64,000 nucleotides of DNA from Poriferisodalis sp026713105. GTDB lineage: Bacteria; Actinomycetota; Acidimicrobiia; Acidimicrobiales; Poriferisodalaceae. The stretch spans positions 558,001 through 622,000 of the forward strand of contig OZ220472.1 of the NCBI GenBank assembly GCA_965115995.1, written 5' to 3'. The notes beneath the pieces are model-generated. The model was not told the DNA's origin. It was given only the letters and a program-made list of their open reading frames with translations, and did not search any database. Shown one piece after another: positions 50,423 to 58,657 of the stretch. The translations under genes and the position numbers were made by a program. Every line of letters starts with the position of its first letter. The stretch's first letter is position 1.

Positions 50423-53125
50423 TCAGTGTGTCGCCGACGACCACGGGTCGGCGCTGTCGGTGGCCAAGCCGTAGCGCTTGATGGCCTCTGCGGCGACCTT
50501 GGAATCGATCTCGCCGAGCTCTGCGAGTCGCCACAGCACCGCCACGGTGATGTGCTCAGCGGTCACCTCGAAGTGCTCGCGCAGGCGGCTGCGGGTGTCG
50601 CTGCGGCCGAATCCGTCAGTGCCCAGCGAGGTGTAGTCGCGGCCGATCCAGCGCGACACCTGGTCGGGCACTGCCCGCATGAAATCGGTCACCGCAATCA
50701 CGGGACCCCAGCCGTCGGCCAGTTGCCGGGTCACGAAGGGCACGCGCCGCGCCTCGTCGGGATGCAGCGTGTTCCAGCGCTCGCACGACAGCGCTTCCTC
50801 GCGCAGCGCCTTGAATGACGTGGCGCTCCACAGGTCGACTGCCACGTCGTGCTCGCTGGCCAGCAGCTCGGCAGCCTCACGCGCGGCGCCCTGAGCCGCG
50901 CCCGAGAACATGATCGTGCCCCAGTGCGCGCGTCCGGGCGGCGCCGGGGCGAACTGGTACATGCCGGCCAGAAGGTGCTCGACGTTCAGATCGTCCGGCT
51001 CCGGCGGCTGGACGTAGTTCTCGTTGTAGATGGTCAGGTAGTAGAAGATGTCCTCGCCCACGCCGTACATGCGCCGGATGCCGTCGCGCACGATGGCCGC
51101 CAGCTCATAGGCGAACGCCGGGTCGTAGGCCTTGCAGGGCGGCACGACCGAGGCGAGCAGCGGTGAGTGGCCGTCCTGGTGCTGGAGGCCTTCGCCCATC
51201 AGGGTGGTGCGGCCTGCTGTCGCCCCCATCAGAAAGCCGCGGCCTCGCATGTCGGCCAGCGCCCAGATCATGTCGCCCACCCGCTGGAAGCCGAACATCG
51301 AATAGAAGGTGTAGAAGGGCACCATCGCGACGCCGCGGGTGGCATACGAGGTGGCGGCGGCGGTGAAGCTGGCCAACGCTCCCGCCTCGGTGATGCCCTC
51401 TTCGAGAATCTGGCCGTCGATGTGCTCGGTGTAGGACAGCAGCAGATCGTGGTCGACGGGTTCGTACAGCTGCCCCTGGCTGGCGTAAATGCCGAGTTCG
51501 CGAAACAGCGAGTCCATGCCGAACGTGCGGGCCTCGTCGGGGATGATGGGCACCACGCGGTCGCCGAAGCCCGGCTCACGGGTCATGGCGCGCAGCATCC
51601 GGGTGAATGCCATCGTGGTCGACACCGCCATCTCGCCCGAACCCGAAGCGAACTCCGAGAACGGCTTCGAGCTCGGCATCGGAAGGGCCTTGCGGCTCCA
51701 GTTGCTGATGCGCCTGGGCAATGGGCCGTTGAGCGCCTTGCGGCGGGCCATCAGGTACTCGTGCTCCGCGCTGCCGGGCGCAGGTCGGCAGTAGGGCGGA
51801 TCGTCAGGATCGAATTCGGCGTCGATCTCGTTGTGGAGCCGCAGCCGCTCCCGGATCGTCATGAGCTGGGTGCGGGTCAGCTTCTTGATCTGGTGGGTGG
51901 CGTTGCGCGCTTCGAGGTCGGGCCCGAGCGACCAGCCCTTGACCGTCTTGGTCAAGATGACGGTCGGGCTGCCCTCGTGCTCGACGGCCGCCTGGTAGGC
52001 CGCATACAGCTTCTTGTAGTCGTGGCCGCCGCGGGGCAGGGTCTGGAGTTCTTCATCGGAAAGGTGCTGCACCATCTCGCGCAGCCGGGGGTCGGGCCCG
52101 AAGAAGCGCTCGCGGATGTAGGCCCCGCTCTCGACCGAGTAGCGCTGGTACTCGCCGTCGATGGTCTTGTTCATCTTGTTGAGCAGCACGCCGTCGCGGT
52201 CTCGGGCCAGCAGCTCGTCCCAGCGGCCGCCCCAGATCACCTTGATGACGTTCCAGCCCGAGCCCCGGAAGTTGGCCTCGAGCTCCTGGATGATCTTCCC
52301 GTTGCCGCGTACCGGGCCGTCGAGCCGCTGCAGGTTGCAGTTCACGACGAAAATGAGGTTGTCGAGGCGCTCCCGGGCGGCGAGGTGCAGCGCGCCGAGC
52401 GTCTCGGGCTCGTCGGTCTCGCCGTCGCCCACGAAGCACCACACCTTCGACTCAGCGGTGTTGTCGATGCGGCGGTTGTGAAGGTAGCGGTTGAAGCGGG
52501 CGTGATAGATGGCGGTGATCGGCCCGAGGCCCATCGAGACCGTCGGGTATTCCCAGAAGTCGGGCATAAGACGGGGATGGGGATACGACGACAGCCCGGT
52601 GCGGCCGATCTCGCGCCGGAAGTGTTCGAGGTCGGTGTCGTCAAGACGGCCCTCGAGATAGGCGCGGGCGTAGATGCCGGGCGCGGCGTGGCCCTGGATG
52701 TAGATGTGGTCGCCGGGCTCGCCGTCGTCCTTGCCGTGCCAGAAGTGGTTGAAACCCACGTCGTAGAGCGCGGCCGAGCTGGCGAACGTAGAGAGGTGGC
52801 CGCCGATGCCGTCCGCCCAGGAGTTGGCGTGGGTCACCATCGCGACGGCGTTCCAGCGGATGAACGCTCGCAGTCGCTTCTCGATGTCGTCGTCGCCGGG
52901 GAACCACGGCTCGTCCTCGGGGGCGATCGTGTTGATGTACGGCGTTGACACCGTGGCGGGGAAGTCGACCTGCATCTCGCGGGCCTTCGACATCAGCCGC
53001 CGGATCAGGAAACGGGCGCGGTTCTTGCCCCTTTCTTCGACGACGGCGGCGAAGGATTGCAGCCAGTCGTCGGTTTCGTCGGGATCGATATCGGGGATTT
53101 GCTCATGCAACCCGTCAAAGAGCAT
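50423..53125 (-). CDS. aceE: Pyruvate dehydrogenase E1 component, homodimeric type
   Basis: This 900-residue thiamine-diphosphate enzyme decarboxylates pyruvate and acetylates the lipoyl group of E2. The start is ATG 53125; the open frame upstream overlaps the RNase H gene and is not coding. Seen: GGHLSTFASSAALYDVGFNH, HIYIQGHAAPGIYARAYLEG, the ThDP/Mg motif GDGETDEPE in CFVGDGETDEP, RGGHDYKKLYAAY, the EEGITEAGAL and HQDGHSPLLAS blocks and the transketolase-like C-terminal half. The length is normal. E3, E2 and lipoylation genes lie 2.5 kb away. Confidence 0.95.
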   Translation of the reverse strand: MLFDGLHEQIPDIDPDETDDWLQSFAAVVEERGKNRARFLIRRLMSKAREMQVDFPATVSTPYINTIAPEDEPWFPGDDDIEKRLRAFIRWNAVAMVTHANSWADGIGGHLSTFASSAALYDVGFNHFWHGKDDGEPGDHIYIQGHAAPGIYARAYLEGRLDDTDLEHFRREIGRTGLSSYPHPRLMPDFWEYPTVSMGLGPITAIYHARFNRYLHNRRIDNTAESKVWCFVGDGETDEPETLGALHLAARERLDNLIFVVNCNLQRLDGPVRGNGKIIQELEANFRGSGWNVIKVIWGGRWDELLARDRDGVLLNKMNKTIDGEYQRYSVESGAYIRERFFGPDPRLREMVQHLSDEELQTLPRGGHDYKKLYAAYQAAVEHEGSPTVILTKTVKGWSLGPDLEARNATHQIKKLTRTQLMTIRERLRLHNEIDAEFDPDDPPYCRPAPGSAEHEYLMARRKALNGPLPRRISNWSRKALPMPSSKPFSEFASGSGEMAVSTTMAFTRMLRAMTREPGFGDRVVPIIPDEARTFGMDSLFRELGIYASQGQLYEPVDHDLLLSYTEHIDGQILEEGITEAGALASFTAAATSYATRGVAMVPFYTFYSMFGFQRVGDMIWALADMRGRGFLMGATAGRTTLMGEGLQHQDGHSPLLASVVPPCKAYDPAFAYELAAIVRDGIRRMYGVGEDIFYYLTIYNENYVQPPEPDDLNVEHLLAGMYQFAPAPPGRAHWGTIMFSGAAQGAAREAAELLASEHDVAVDLWSATSFKALREEALSCERWNTLHPDEARRVPFVTRQLADGWGPVIAVTDFMRAVPDQVSRWIGRDYTSLGTDGFGRSDTRSRLREHFEVTAEHITVAVLWRLAELGEIDSKVAAEAIKRYGLATDSADPWSSATH

Positions 53126-53146
53126 GGGTTCTAGTGTCGCACTTGG
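53126..53146. promoter_or_regulatory. 21-bp divergent promoter gap between aceE and the RNase HI fusion
   Basis: Only 21 bp separate the two opposed start codons. On the plus strand TAGTGT (53132-53137) is 9 nt before ATG 53147, and no ribosome binding site fits either gene. Both mRNAs are probably leaderless, with -35 regions inside the opposite gene. Confidence 0.4.
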
Positions 53147-54208
53147 ATGAGCCAGAATTTGAACGCGGCAGCGCGAGACGTATTCACCGACGGGTCGTGC
53201 CTCGGCAATCCGGGCCCGGGCGGCTGGGCTTACGTGGTGGATGGCGGGCCTTGGGCATGCGGCTTCGAGCCCAAGACCACCAACCAGCGCATGGAGGTCG
53301 CAGCTGCGGCACAAGCCGTCGAGGACCTCGACGGGCCGTTGCGGATCGTCAGCGACTCCACCTATGTGGTGAAGTGCTTCAACGACGAATGGTGGAAGGG
53401 CTGGCACCGGCGCAACTGGCTGAACACCGCGAAGAAGCCGGTGGCCAACCGGGACCTGTGGGAGCCGTTCATCGAGGCCGTGCTGGCGCGAGGTGACGTG
53501 ACGTTCGAGTGGGTGAAGGGCCATGCAGGCCAGCGGCTGAATACCGCCGCGGACGCTTTGGCGGTGCATGCAGCGGGCAGCGGTGCCGGTCAGAGCGGCC
53601 GGCGATTCGACGACGACGTGCTCGAGCGGCTTGCTGGCCCGCGGTCGGAGCTGCACCGTGCGCCCAAGGGCACCGTCAGTACCGACGAGCCGACATCGGG
53701 AAACCGGGAGATTGCGGGTTACGCAGTGGCCGTGCTCGGTCACCGGCCGCCCGAGCTCGGCGGGTACAGCGAGAACCCCGTCTCACGCAAGGTGCTCCGG
53801 AAGCTGAGCGATGTTCTTGCCGCCAAGCGCGAGATACATCCCGATCTCGTCGTGGCAACGGGCCTCGGGCTCGGCGCGGAAACCTTGGGTGCCGAGGCTG
53901 CACTCGCAGCGGGGGCGCCCATTGCAGTCGTGCTCGCTTTCGAGGGAGTCGAACGTCGGTGGCCGGGGCCGTCGCGCCAGCGGTTTGCCGAGCTGCGCCA
54001 GCAGGCCGTTCAGGAATTCGTGCTCGGAAACCGGGTGCCGGTCGATTCCGAGGCGTTCGGCAAGGCAATGCGTCGCCGGGATACGTGGTTCATGCACAAC
54101 TGCGATGAAGCGGTGCTGGTGCGCCGAAGCGACGACCGCACCCTGGGCGAACTGCAGCGGCGCTTGGAAGAAGCGCTCGACGACGTGTGGGTGATCGAAC
54201 CCGACTGA
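53147..54208 (+). CDS. RNase HI fused to a SLOG (YspA/YoqJ-like) domain
   Basis: This 353-residue fusion has RNase HI at residues about 10-145. The complete catalytic set is D15 (VFTDGSCLGNPGPGGWAY), E50 (TNQRMEVAAA), D70 (IVSDSTYVV), D136 (NTAADALA) and H126 (VKGHAG). It would cut RNA in RNA-DNA hybrids. After a linker, residues about 190-353 form a Rossmann-like SLOG domain (AVLGHRPPELGGYSENPV, LVVATGLGLGAETLGAEAAL, VVLAFEGVERRWPG), a family that binds nucleotide-derived ligands. The reading frame is continuous. The fusion suggests ligand control or joint action on nucleic acid. Confidence 0.88.
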   Translation: MSQNLNAAARDVFTDGSCLGNPGPGGWAYVVDGGPWACGFEPKTTNQRMEVAAAAQAVEDLDGPLRIVSDSTYVVKCFNDEWWKGWHRRNWLNTAKKPVANRDLWEPFIEAVLARGDVTFEWVKGHAGQRLNTAADALAVHAAGSGAGQSGRRFDDDVLERLAGPRSELHRAPKGTVSTDEPTSGNREIAGYAVAVLGHRPPELGGYSENPVSRKVLRKLSDVLAAKREIHPDLVVATGLGLGAETLGAEAALAAGAPIAVVLAFEGVERRWPGPSRQRFAELRQQAVQEFVLGNRVPVDSEAFGKAMRRRDTWFMHNCDEAVLVRRSDDRTLGELQRRLEEALDDVWVIEPD

Positions 54209-54234
54209 GGAGACTCAGCCAGCCGATTCAATCG

Positions 54235-54257
54235 CTCGACTCGGCTGTTGAGTCGAG
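54235..54257. terminator. 8-bp hairpin between convergent genes
   Basis: CTCGACTC and GAGTCGAG pair perfectly around GGCTGTT. It lies between the RNase HI fusion (ends 54208) and the SRPBCC gene (ends 54279). No T-tract is present. Confidence 0.4.
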
Positions 54258-54278
54258 CCGAGCCGGCCGCCGAGCCGG

Positions 54279-54734
54279 TCAGGATTGATCGTCGGCCGGG
54301 GCCTCGACGAGTGCAGCCAGTCGTTCGAGCGTTTTTTGCATTGACGGCACGTTCTTGCGGTGGGCTCCGATGAGCTCAATGCTCCGCGGCAGCTTCGCAG
54401 TGGACCAATCGAAGGTTTCACGCACGAGCGTGCCGCCGTCGGGTTGGGGCTCGAGCTGGTAGCTCCAGCGTTGGCCTTGCCAGTGCGCCCAGGTGATGAG
54501 GCGGTTCTCTTCGAACTCCAGCACCCGGTTCTTCACGGTGTAGGAAACGCCGACGTTGATGCGCATGGAGAATGTGCTGCCGAGCGTCAGCGGGGCATTG
54601 CTCGTGGTCAGGCGGGACAGCGTTCCCGAGCCGTCGATCTCGCAATGGCGGCTGGGATCTGCCAGCACCGTAAAGATGCGCTCAGCGGGCGCCCCGATCA
54701 GGCGTTCAACGCTGACGCTGCGTTGTTTCGACAT
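54279..54734 (-). CDS. SRPBCC (START/Bet v1-like) protein
   Basis: This 151-residue helix-grip-fold protein with a hydrophobic ligand cavity belongs to the polyketide cyclase/dehydrase-like group. The start is ATG 54734; GTG 54740 is two codons upstream. Seen: the N-terminal VSVERLIGAPAERIFTVLAD with SRHCEIDGSG, the central VKNRVLEFEENRLITWAHW and a final helix SMQKTLERLAALVEA. The ligand is unknown. It starts 15 bp after the seleno-thioredoxin gene and is probably in its transcript. Confidence 0.8.
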   Translation of the reverse strand: MSKQRSVSVERLIGAPAERIFTVLADPSRHCEIDGSGTLSRLTTSNAPLTLGSTFSMRINVGVSYTVKNRVLEFEENRLITWAHWQGQRWSYQLEPQPDGGTLVRETFDWSTAKLPRSIELIGAHRKNVPSMQKTLERLAALVEAPADDQS

Positions 54735-54748
54735 GGCCACGATTGCCC

Positions 54749-55396
54749 TCAGGCGGGCGACAGAGCGTCCTGAACGATGTCAGGCGGTGGGGCACCGCCG
54801 CCGCGTTCGAGGGTTCCGTCGGTGCGCACGAGGACCCACCGCGGCTGTGAACTCACCCCGAACTTGCCCCACAGATCGCCGTCTTCATTGGTGACTTGCG
54901 GGATGTCGCCAAGCTGGTGCTTGGACACGAAGTTCCGGTAGGAATCCTGGGAGTCTCCGCCTGGGACGCCCACCATGACGAGGCTGTCCCCGTGCTCTGC
55001 CTTCAGCGCTGCGACCGCAGGCGCTTCACGGTTGCACGCCGGTCACCATGGCGCCCAGAACCACAGCAGCACGTCGTTGCCGGCCGTGGCGGCGAGGTCG
55101 AACTGCTGCCCGTCGAGCAGAGCGCCCTCCAGCTGCAGGATCTCGGCTCGGGTCTCGGCGGCAGCGGCGGCAGTCGTCGCGTCCGGCTCGACAGCCGGAT
55201 CGGAGTCTGTGCCGCCGGGTGAAGTCGTCGCAGGCGTTGATGCAGCCTGAGTCGTCGGCGGGACCTCCGCAGCGGATGTCGTCGCAGCAGGCTCCCGCTG
55301 CACGCTGACGTCAACGCTCCCGCAGCCGGTCAGAACGCCGACGGCGATCAGCCCGGCGACCAAGACGGCGCCGACTCGGGATAGCGGACGCATCAT
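54749..55396 (-). CDS. TlpA-like selenoprotein lipoprotein (U-P-A-C active site, in-frame TGA)
   Basis: The frame from ATG 55396 reads 117 codons, meets TGA at 55045-55043 and continues in phase for 97 codons to a TGA at 54751-54749, giving 215 residues with Sec118. The context FWAPW-U118-PA-C121-NREAPAV is exactly a thioredoxin active site with Sec for the first Cys. After it come VGVPGGDSQDSYRNFV and a SQPRWVLVRTDG cis-Pro loop, as in TlpA/ResA. The signal peptide has lipobox LTGC (Cys25) and a Thr/Ala-rich linker, so the thiol domain acts outside the membrane. A SECIS-like hairpin follows the TGA. A TAGGCT box 7 nt before 55396 fixes the start. It is not a pseudogene by appearance. Confidence 0.88.
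55005..55025 (-). promoter_or_regulatory. Putative bacterial SECIS element of the TlpA-like gene
   Basis: On the minus strand AGCG-(C)-CTGC pairs with GCAGCGCT around the tetraloop GGTC: two 4-bp helices with a single bulged C. The fdhF element of E. coli has the same plan, with two 3-bp helices, a bulged U and a GGUC loop. The loop begins 27 nt after the TGA at 55045-55043, within the known range of about 16-37 nt. Confidence 0.78.
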
Positions 55397-55403
55397 CTCG
55401 CTG

Positions 55404-55409
55404 AGCCTA
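55404..55409 (-). promoter_or_regulatory. -10 box TAGGCT for the seleno-TlpA gene
   Basis: Minus-strand TAGGCT ends 7 nt before ATG 55396, the first of two adjacent ATG codons. Confidence 0.5.
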
Positions 55410-55461
55410 ACGCTGGCCCGGCAGGCGGTGGTGCGAGTTAGGGCAAGTTACATTCGACCCG

Positions 55462-55551
55462 GTGAGCACCCGGACGCTGATTGCTTTGGCTCTCGCCACC
55501 GGAATGGTGATCTTGCTGGCGTTCGCTGTCCGGGTGCTGCTCTGGCTCTAA
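55462..55551 (+). CDS. Possible 29-residue single-helix membrane peptide
   Basis: The small frame GTG 55462 to TAA 55551 encodes a polar start (VSTRT) and then a continuous hydrophobic helix containing LALATGMVILLAFAVRVLLW. It lies in the gap between the divergent seleno-TlpA and E3 genes. No binding site is obvious. Coding status is uncertain and rests on the clean transmembrane composition and on the lack of another reading. Confidence 0.35.
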   Translation: MSTRTLIALALATGMVILLAFAVRVLLWL

Positions 55552-55643
55552 TGCGCTGACCTGCAGCAGTCGGGCTCGGGAGACCTCGCCTGCGGCCGCC
55601 GCGGTGCAAATGGGCAGCCGGGGCGGCGTACCCTCGTCGCGCG

Positions 55644-57107
55644 ATGGCAGATGATGCGAATACGGGCCAGGCAAGCGGTCCTCAGCGTTACGACCTCGTC
55701 GTGATTGGCGGCGGTCCGGCGGGCTATGGCGCTGCGCTGTACGCGGGCGCCGCAGGAATGAAGGTCGCGCTGGTCGAGCGGGACAAGGTGGGCGGCACGT
55801 GCCTACACCGAGGCTGCATTCCGGCCAAGGAGCTGCTCGAGACTGCGTCGGTGTGGCGCACCGTCGGCGAGGCAGCCGAATTCGGCGTCAACGTCGAGCC
55901 CCCCGAGCTCGACTTCGGCGTTTCCCAAGGCCGCAAGCAGCGCATCGTGGACGGCCTCGAAGCAGGTGTGAAAGGACTGCTGCGGCGGCGAAAGGTCACG
56001 GTGTACGAGGGGACGGGCAGGCTCAACGCGGACCGATCGGTGACGGTCGATGCAGCCGAGTCCGAGGCCCAGACGGTTCATGGCGACAACGTCTTGCTCG
56101 CCGCAGGTTCCGTGCCGATCACGCTGCCGGGTTTCGATCGCGACGGCACGCTCGTCATGACCTCGGACGAGGTGTTGGCGCTCGAGGAGGTGCCCCCTCG
56201 TGTGGCCGTGATCGGGGGCGGGGCCATAGGCTGCGAATTTGCCTCGATGCTCTCCGACCTCGGTGCCGCGGTGAACGTGCTCGAGTACGCGCCGCAGATC
56301 ATTCCCGGCGTCGACATCGATGTTTCCAAGGCGTTGACGCGCTCCTTCTCCAAGCGGGGAATCAACGTGCTCACCGGCTGTCAGGTCACGGGTCACACCC
56401 CTGCCAGCAGCGGCGGGACGACAGTGCAGTACACGATCGCTCCGAGGTCCGGCGGCGACAGCGAGGAAGGCTCGCTGGAGGTGGACGCCGTGGTGGTGTC
56501 GGTCGGACGCCGGCCGTACCCGGACCACCTCGGCCTCGATGAGACCGAGGTGAAAGCCGACGAAAGGGGCTTCGTCATCGCCGATGAGCAGTGCCGCACG
56601 ACGATGGCAGGGGTGTACGCAGTGGGTGACCTCATCAACACCCCGCAGCTCGCCCACGTCGGGTTCGCCGAGGCCATCGTGGCGGTGAAGGACATGCTCG
56701 GCGAAGACCCTGTGCCAGTGGACTATGCGAACGTGCCCTGGGCGATCTACTGCCATCCCGAGGTGGCGTTCGCGGGGCTCACCGAGGCGGCGGCTCGTGA
56801 GGCCGGGTTCGACGTGGCAACCTCCAAGCATCGCTTCACCGGCAACTCGCGGGCCATGATCGTCAACGACACCGAGGGTCTCGTCAAGATCGTGGCCGAG
56901 CGAGACCCCGACGGCTCCGCTGGGCGCGTGCTCGGCGTTCACATGATGGGTCCCTGGGTCACCGAGCAGCTGGGTCAGGGATACCTGGCGGTCAACTGGG
57001 AGGCCACGGTTTCGGAGGTGGCGGCGTTGGTGCAGCCGCACCCCACGCTGTCGGAGTTGTTCGGCGAGACGATGCTGTCGCTCACCGGACGAGGTCTGCA
57101 CGGATGA
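55644..57107 (+). CDS. lpdA: Dihydrolipoyl dehydrogenase (E3)
   Basis: This 487-residue FAD enzyme reoxidises dihydrolipoyl groups of the pyruvate and 2-oxoglutarate dehydrogenase complexes with NAD. Seen: FAD motif VVIGGGPAGYGAALYA, redox cysteines C53 and C58 in GTCLHRGCIPAKE, NAD motif VAVIGGGAIGCEFASML, VYAVGDLINTPQLAHVGFAE, and the C-terminal VQPHPTLSELFGE with the catalytic His-Glu pair. ATG 55644 has a TACCCT box 9 nt upstream. It is followed 45 bp later by the E2 gene. Confidence 0.95.
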   Translation: MADDANTGQASGPQRYDLVVIGGGPAGYGAALYAGAAGMKVALVERDKVGGTCLHRGCIPAKELLETASVWRTVGEAAEFGVNVEPPELDFGVSQGRKQRIVDGLEAGVKGLLRRRKVTVYEGTGRLNADRSVTVDAAESEAQTVHGDNVLLAAGSVPITLPGFDRDGTLVMTSDEVLALEEVPPRVAVIGGGAIGCEFASMLSDLGAAVNVLEYAPQIIPGVDIDVSKALTRSFSKRGINVLTGCQVTGHTPASSGGTTVQYTIAPRSGGDSEEGSLEVDAVVVSVGRRPYPDHLGLDETEVKADERGFVIADEQCRTTMAGVYAVGDLINTPQLAHVGFAEAIVAVKDMLGEDPVPVDYANVPWAIYCHPEVAFAGLTEAAAREAGFDVATSKHRFTGNSRAMIVNDTEGLVKIVAERDPDGSAGRVLGVHMMGPWVTEQLGQGYLAVNWEATVSEVAALVQPHPTLSELFGETMLSLTGRGLHG

Positions 57108-57152
57108 TCCCGGCACCGGCCGCCAAATACCGGAATGAGAGGCTGAGCCGAC

Positions 57153-58535
57153 ATGGCTGATCTGGTGCTGCCGCAGCTCGGTGAGACGGTCACCGAGGGG
57201 ACCATTACCCGCTGGTTCAAGAACCCGGGCGACTCGATCTCGGTGGGAGAGATGCTCTACGAGGTGTCCACCGACAAGGTGGACAGCGAGGTTCCCTCGC
57301 CGATGGAGGGCGTCATCAGCGAGATTCGCGTCCCCGAAGGCGAAACCGTGGACGTCGGAACGGTGCTTGCGATCGTCGAGCTGGCCGAAGGTGCCGTCGC
57401 ACCGCCGCCTGACGCTGCCGTCCCAGTGCCCAGCGCTGTGCCCCCAGAACCTGCCGCCGCGCCGGCGCCGACCGATCCGCCCGCGGCACCCGCCAGCGCG
57501 CCTGCCGCTGCTGCACCGGCCAATGGCTCGGCGAACGGGCCGGCGACCGACCACGGCAGTCATTTGCTCTCGCCCGTCGTCCGGCGCCTGGTTCGAGAGC
57601 ACGGCCTAGACCCCGCCGCGCTCGTGGGAACCGGGGTCGGCGGCCGCATCACGCGATCCGATGTGCTCAACGCCATCGACGAGCGGCAACGCGCTGCCGC
57701 TGCGAGCGCAGCCCCGGCAACGTCGCCGGCGAGACCGGCGGCAGGCGAACGCCCGTCAGCACCGAGCGCGCCGTCGGTGCCGGCACCGGTCGCCGCCGCA
57801 GCCGCTGCTGCGTGGACCGACGGCGACTCGCGCTTCGAATCGTTCAACAACATCCGCCGCCGCACGGGCGAGCACATGGTGACCTCGGTGGCCACCTCGC
57901 CGCACGCCCTCACCGTCGTTGAGGTCGACTACGAGAATGTGGAGCAAGTGCGCAGAGCGCACCGCGAGGCGTGGCGGGCATCGGAGGGCTTCAGCCTCAC
58001 CTATCTGCCGTTCATCGTGGTGGCTGTCGCGGATGCTCTAGCTCGCTGGCCGCGGCTGAACGCCTCAGTGGAAGACGGCGGCCTGCGCCTCTGGCGTAGC
58101 CGCAACGTCGGCGTCGCAGTCGACCTCGACTACGACGGGCTGATCGTCCCGGTGCTGCGCGATGCCGACGCGTTCAGCTTGCGCGGGGTCGCCCGCACGA
58201 TGAACGAGCTCGCTACACGCGCCCGGGAGCGACGCCTGACGCCCGACGACATCACCGGCGGCACCTTCACCATCTCCAACAACGGCTCCTTTGGCACCTA
58301 CACGACGGCAGCCATCATCAACCAGCCCCAGGTGGCAGTGCTCTCGACCGACGGCGTCGCCCGCCGTCCGGTTGTCGTCTCGGACCGCTTCGGCAACGAG
58401 AGCATCGTCGTGCACTCGGTCGGTCATCTGGCGATGGGCTGGGATCATCGTGCGTTCGACGGCAGCTACGCCGCAGGCTTCTTGGGGCACATCCGCCAGA
58501 TGCTCGAGCAGCACGACTGGGGAGCGGAGTTCTGA
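57153..58535 (+). CDS. Dihydrolipoamide acyltransferase (E2) with one lipoyl domain
   Basis: This 460-residue E2 protein has a lipoyl domain at residues 1-76 with the modified Lys42 in STDKVDSEVPS, an Ala/Pro-rich swinging linker (about 80-130), a peripheral subunit-binding domain at about 130-168 (VVRRLVREHGLDPAALVGTG), a second linker and a catalytic domain from about 220 with H432-x3-D436-G in GWDHRAFDGSYAAGF. Whether it serves pyruvate, 2-oxoglutarate or branched-chain oxoacids cannot be read directly. E3 upstream and aceE nearby favour pyruvate. Confidence 0.9.
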   Translation: MADLVLPQLGETVTEGTITRWFKNPGDSISVGEMLYEVSTDKVDSEVPSPMEGVISEIRVPEGETVDVGTVLAIVELAEGAVAPPPDAAVPVPSAVPPEPAAAPAPTDPPAAPASAPAAAAPANGSANGPATDHGSHLLSPVVRRLVREHGLDPAALVGTGVGGRITRSDVLNAIDERQRAAAASAAPATSPARPAAGERPSAPSAPSVPAPVAAAAAAAWTDGDSRFESFNNIRRRTGEHMVTSVATSPHALTVVEVDYENVEQVRRAHREAWRASEGFSLTYLPFIVVAVADALARWPRLNASVEDGGLRLWRSRNVGVAVDLDYDGLIVPVLRDADAFSLRGVARTMNELATRARERRLTPDDITGGTFTISNNGSFGTYTTAAIINQPQVAVLSTDGVARRPVVVSDRFGNESIVVHSVGHLAMGWDHRAFDGSYAAGFLGHIRQMLEQHDWGAEF

Positions 58536-58590
58536 GGCCGAGCGGACTTGCAATGAGTTCAGGGCGCGCCAAGACGGCGGCAGCGAGGCC

Positions 58591-58650
58591 GGGGCCCGAG
58601 CGGCCCGTGAGCCCGTATCGAATTGAGACGGGGAACAAGAGCGGGAGACA
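58591..58650 (-). repeat. Dispersed intergenic repeat, diverged copy E
   Basis: Minus-strand GCTCTTGTTC and CACGGGCCGCTCGGGCC are kept, but the middle is replaced by about 20 bp of unrelated sequence around CGATACGGG. It stops 7 bp before the LipB-LipA start and contains no in-frame stop. Confidence 0.65.
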
Positions 58651-58657
58651 CAGCCGG

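Noticed and set aside
50423..53743. 1106-residue version of AceE
   Set aside because: The extra N-terminal part is antisense to the RNase HI domain. ATG 53125 gives the normal length.
54749..55396. TlpA-like gene as a nonsense-mutated pseudogene
   Set aside because: The TGA replaces precisely the first active-site Cys, and a bulged hairpin with GGUC loop follows. A random mutation would rarely do this, although read data should confirm it.
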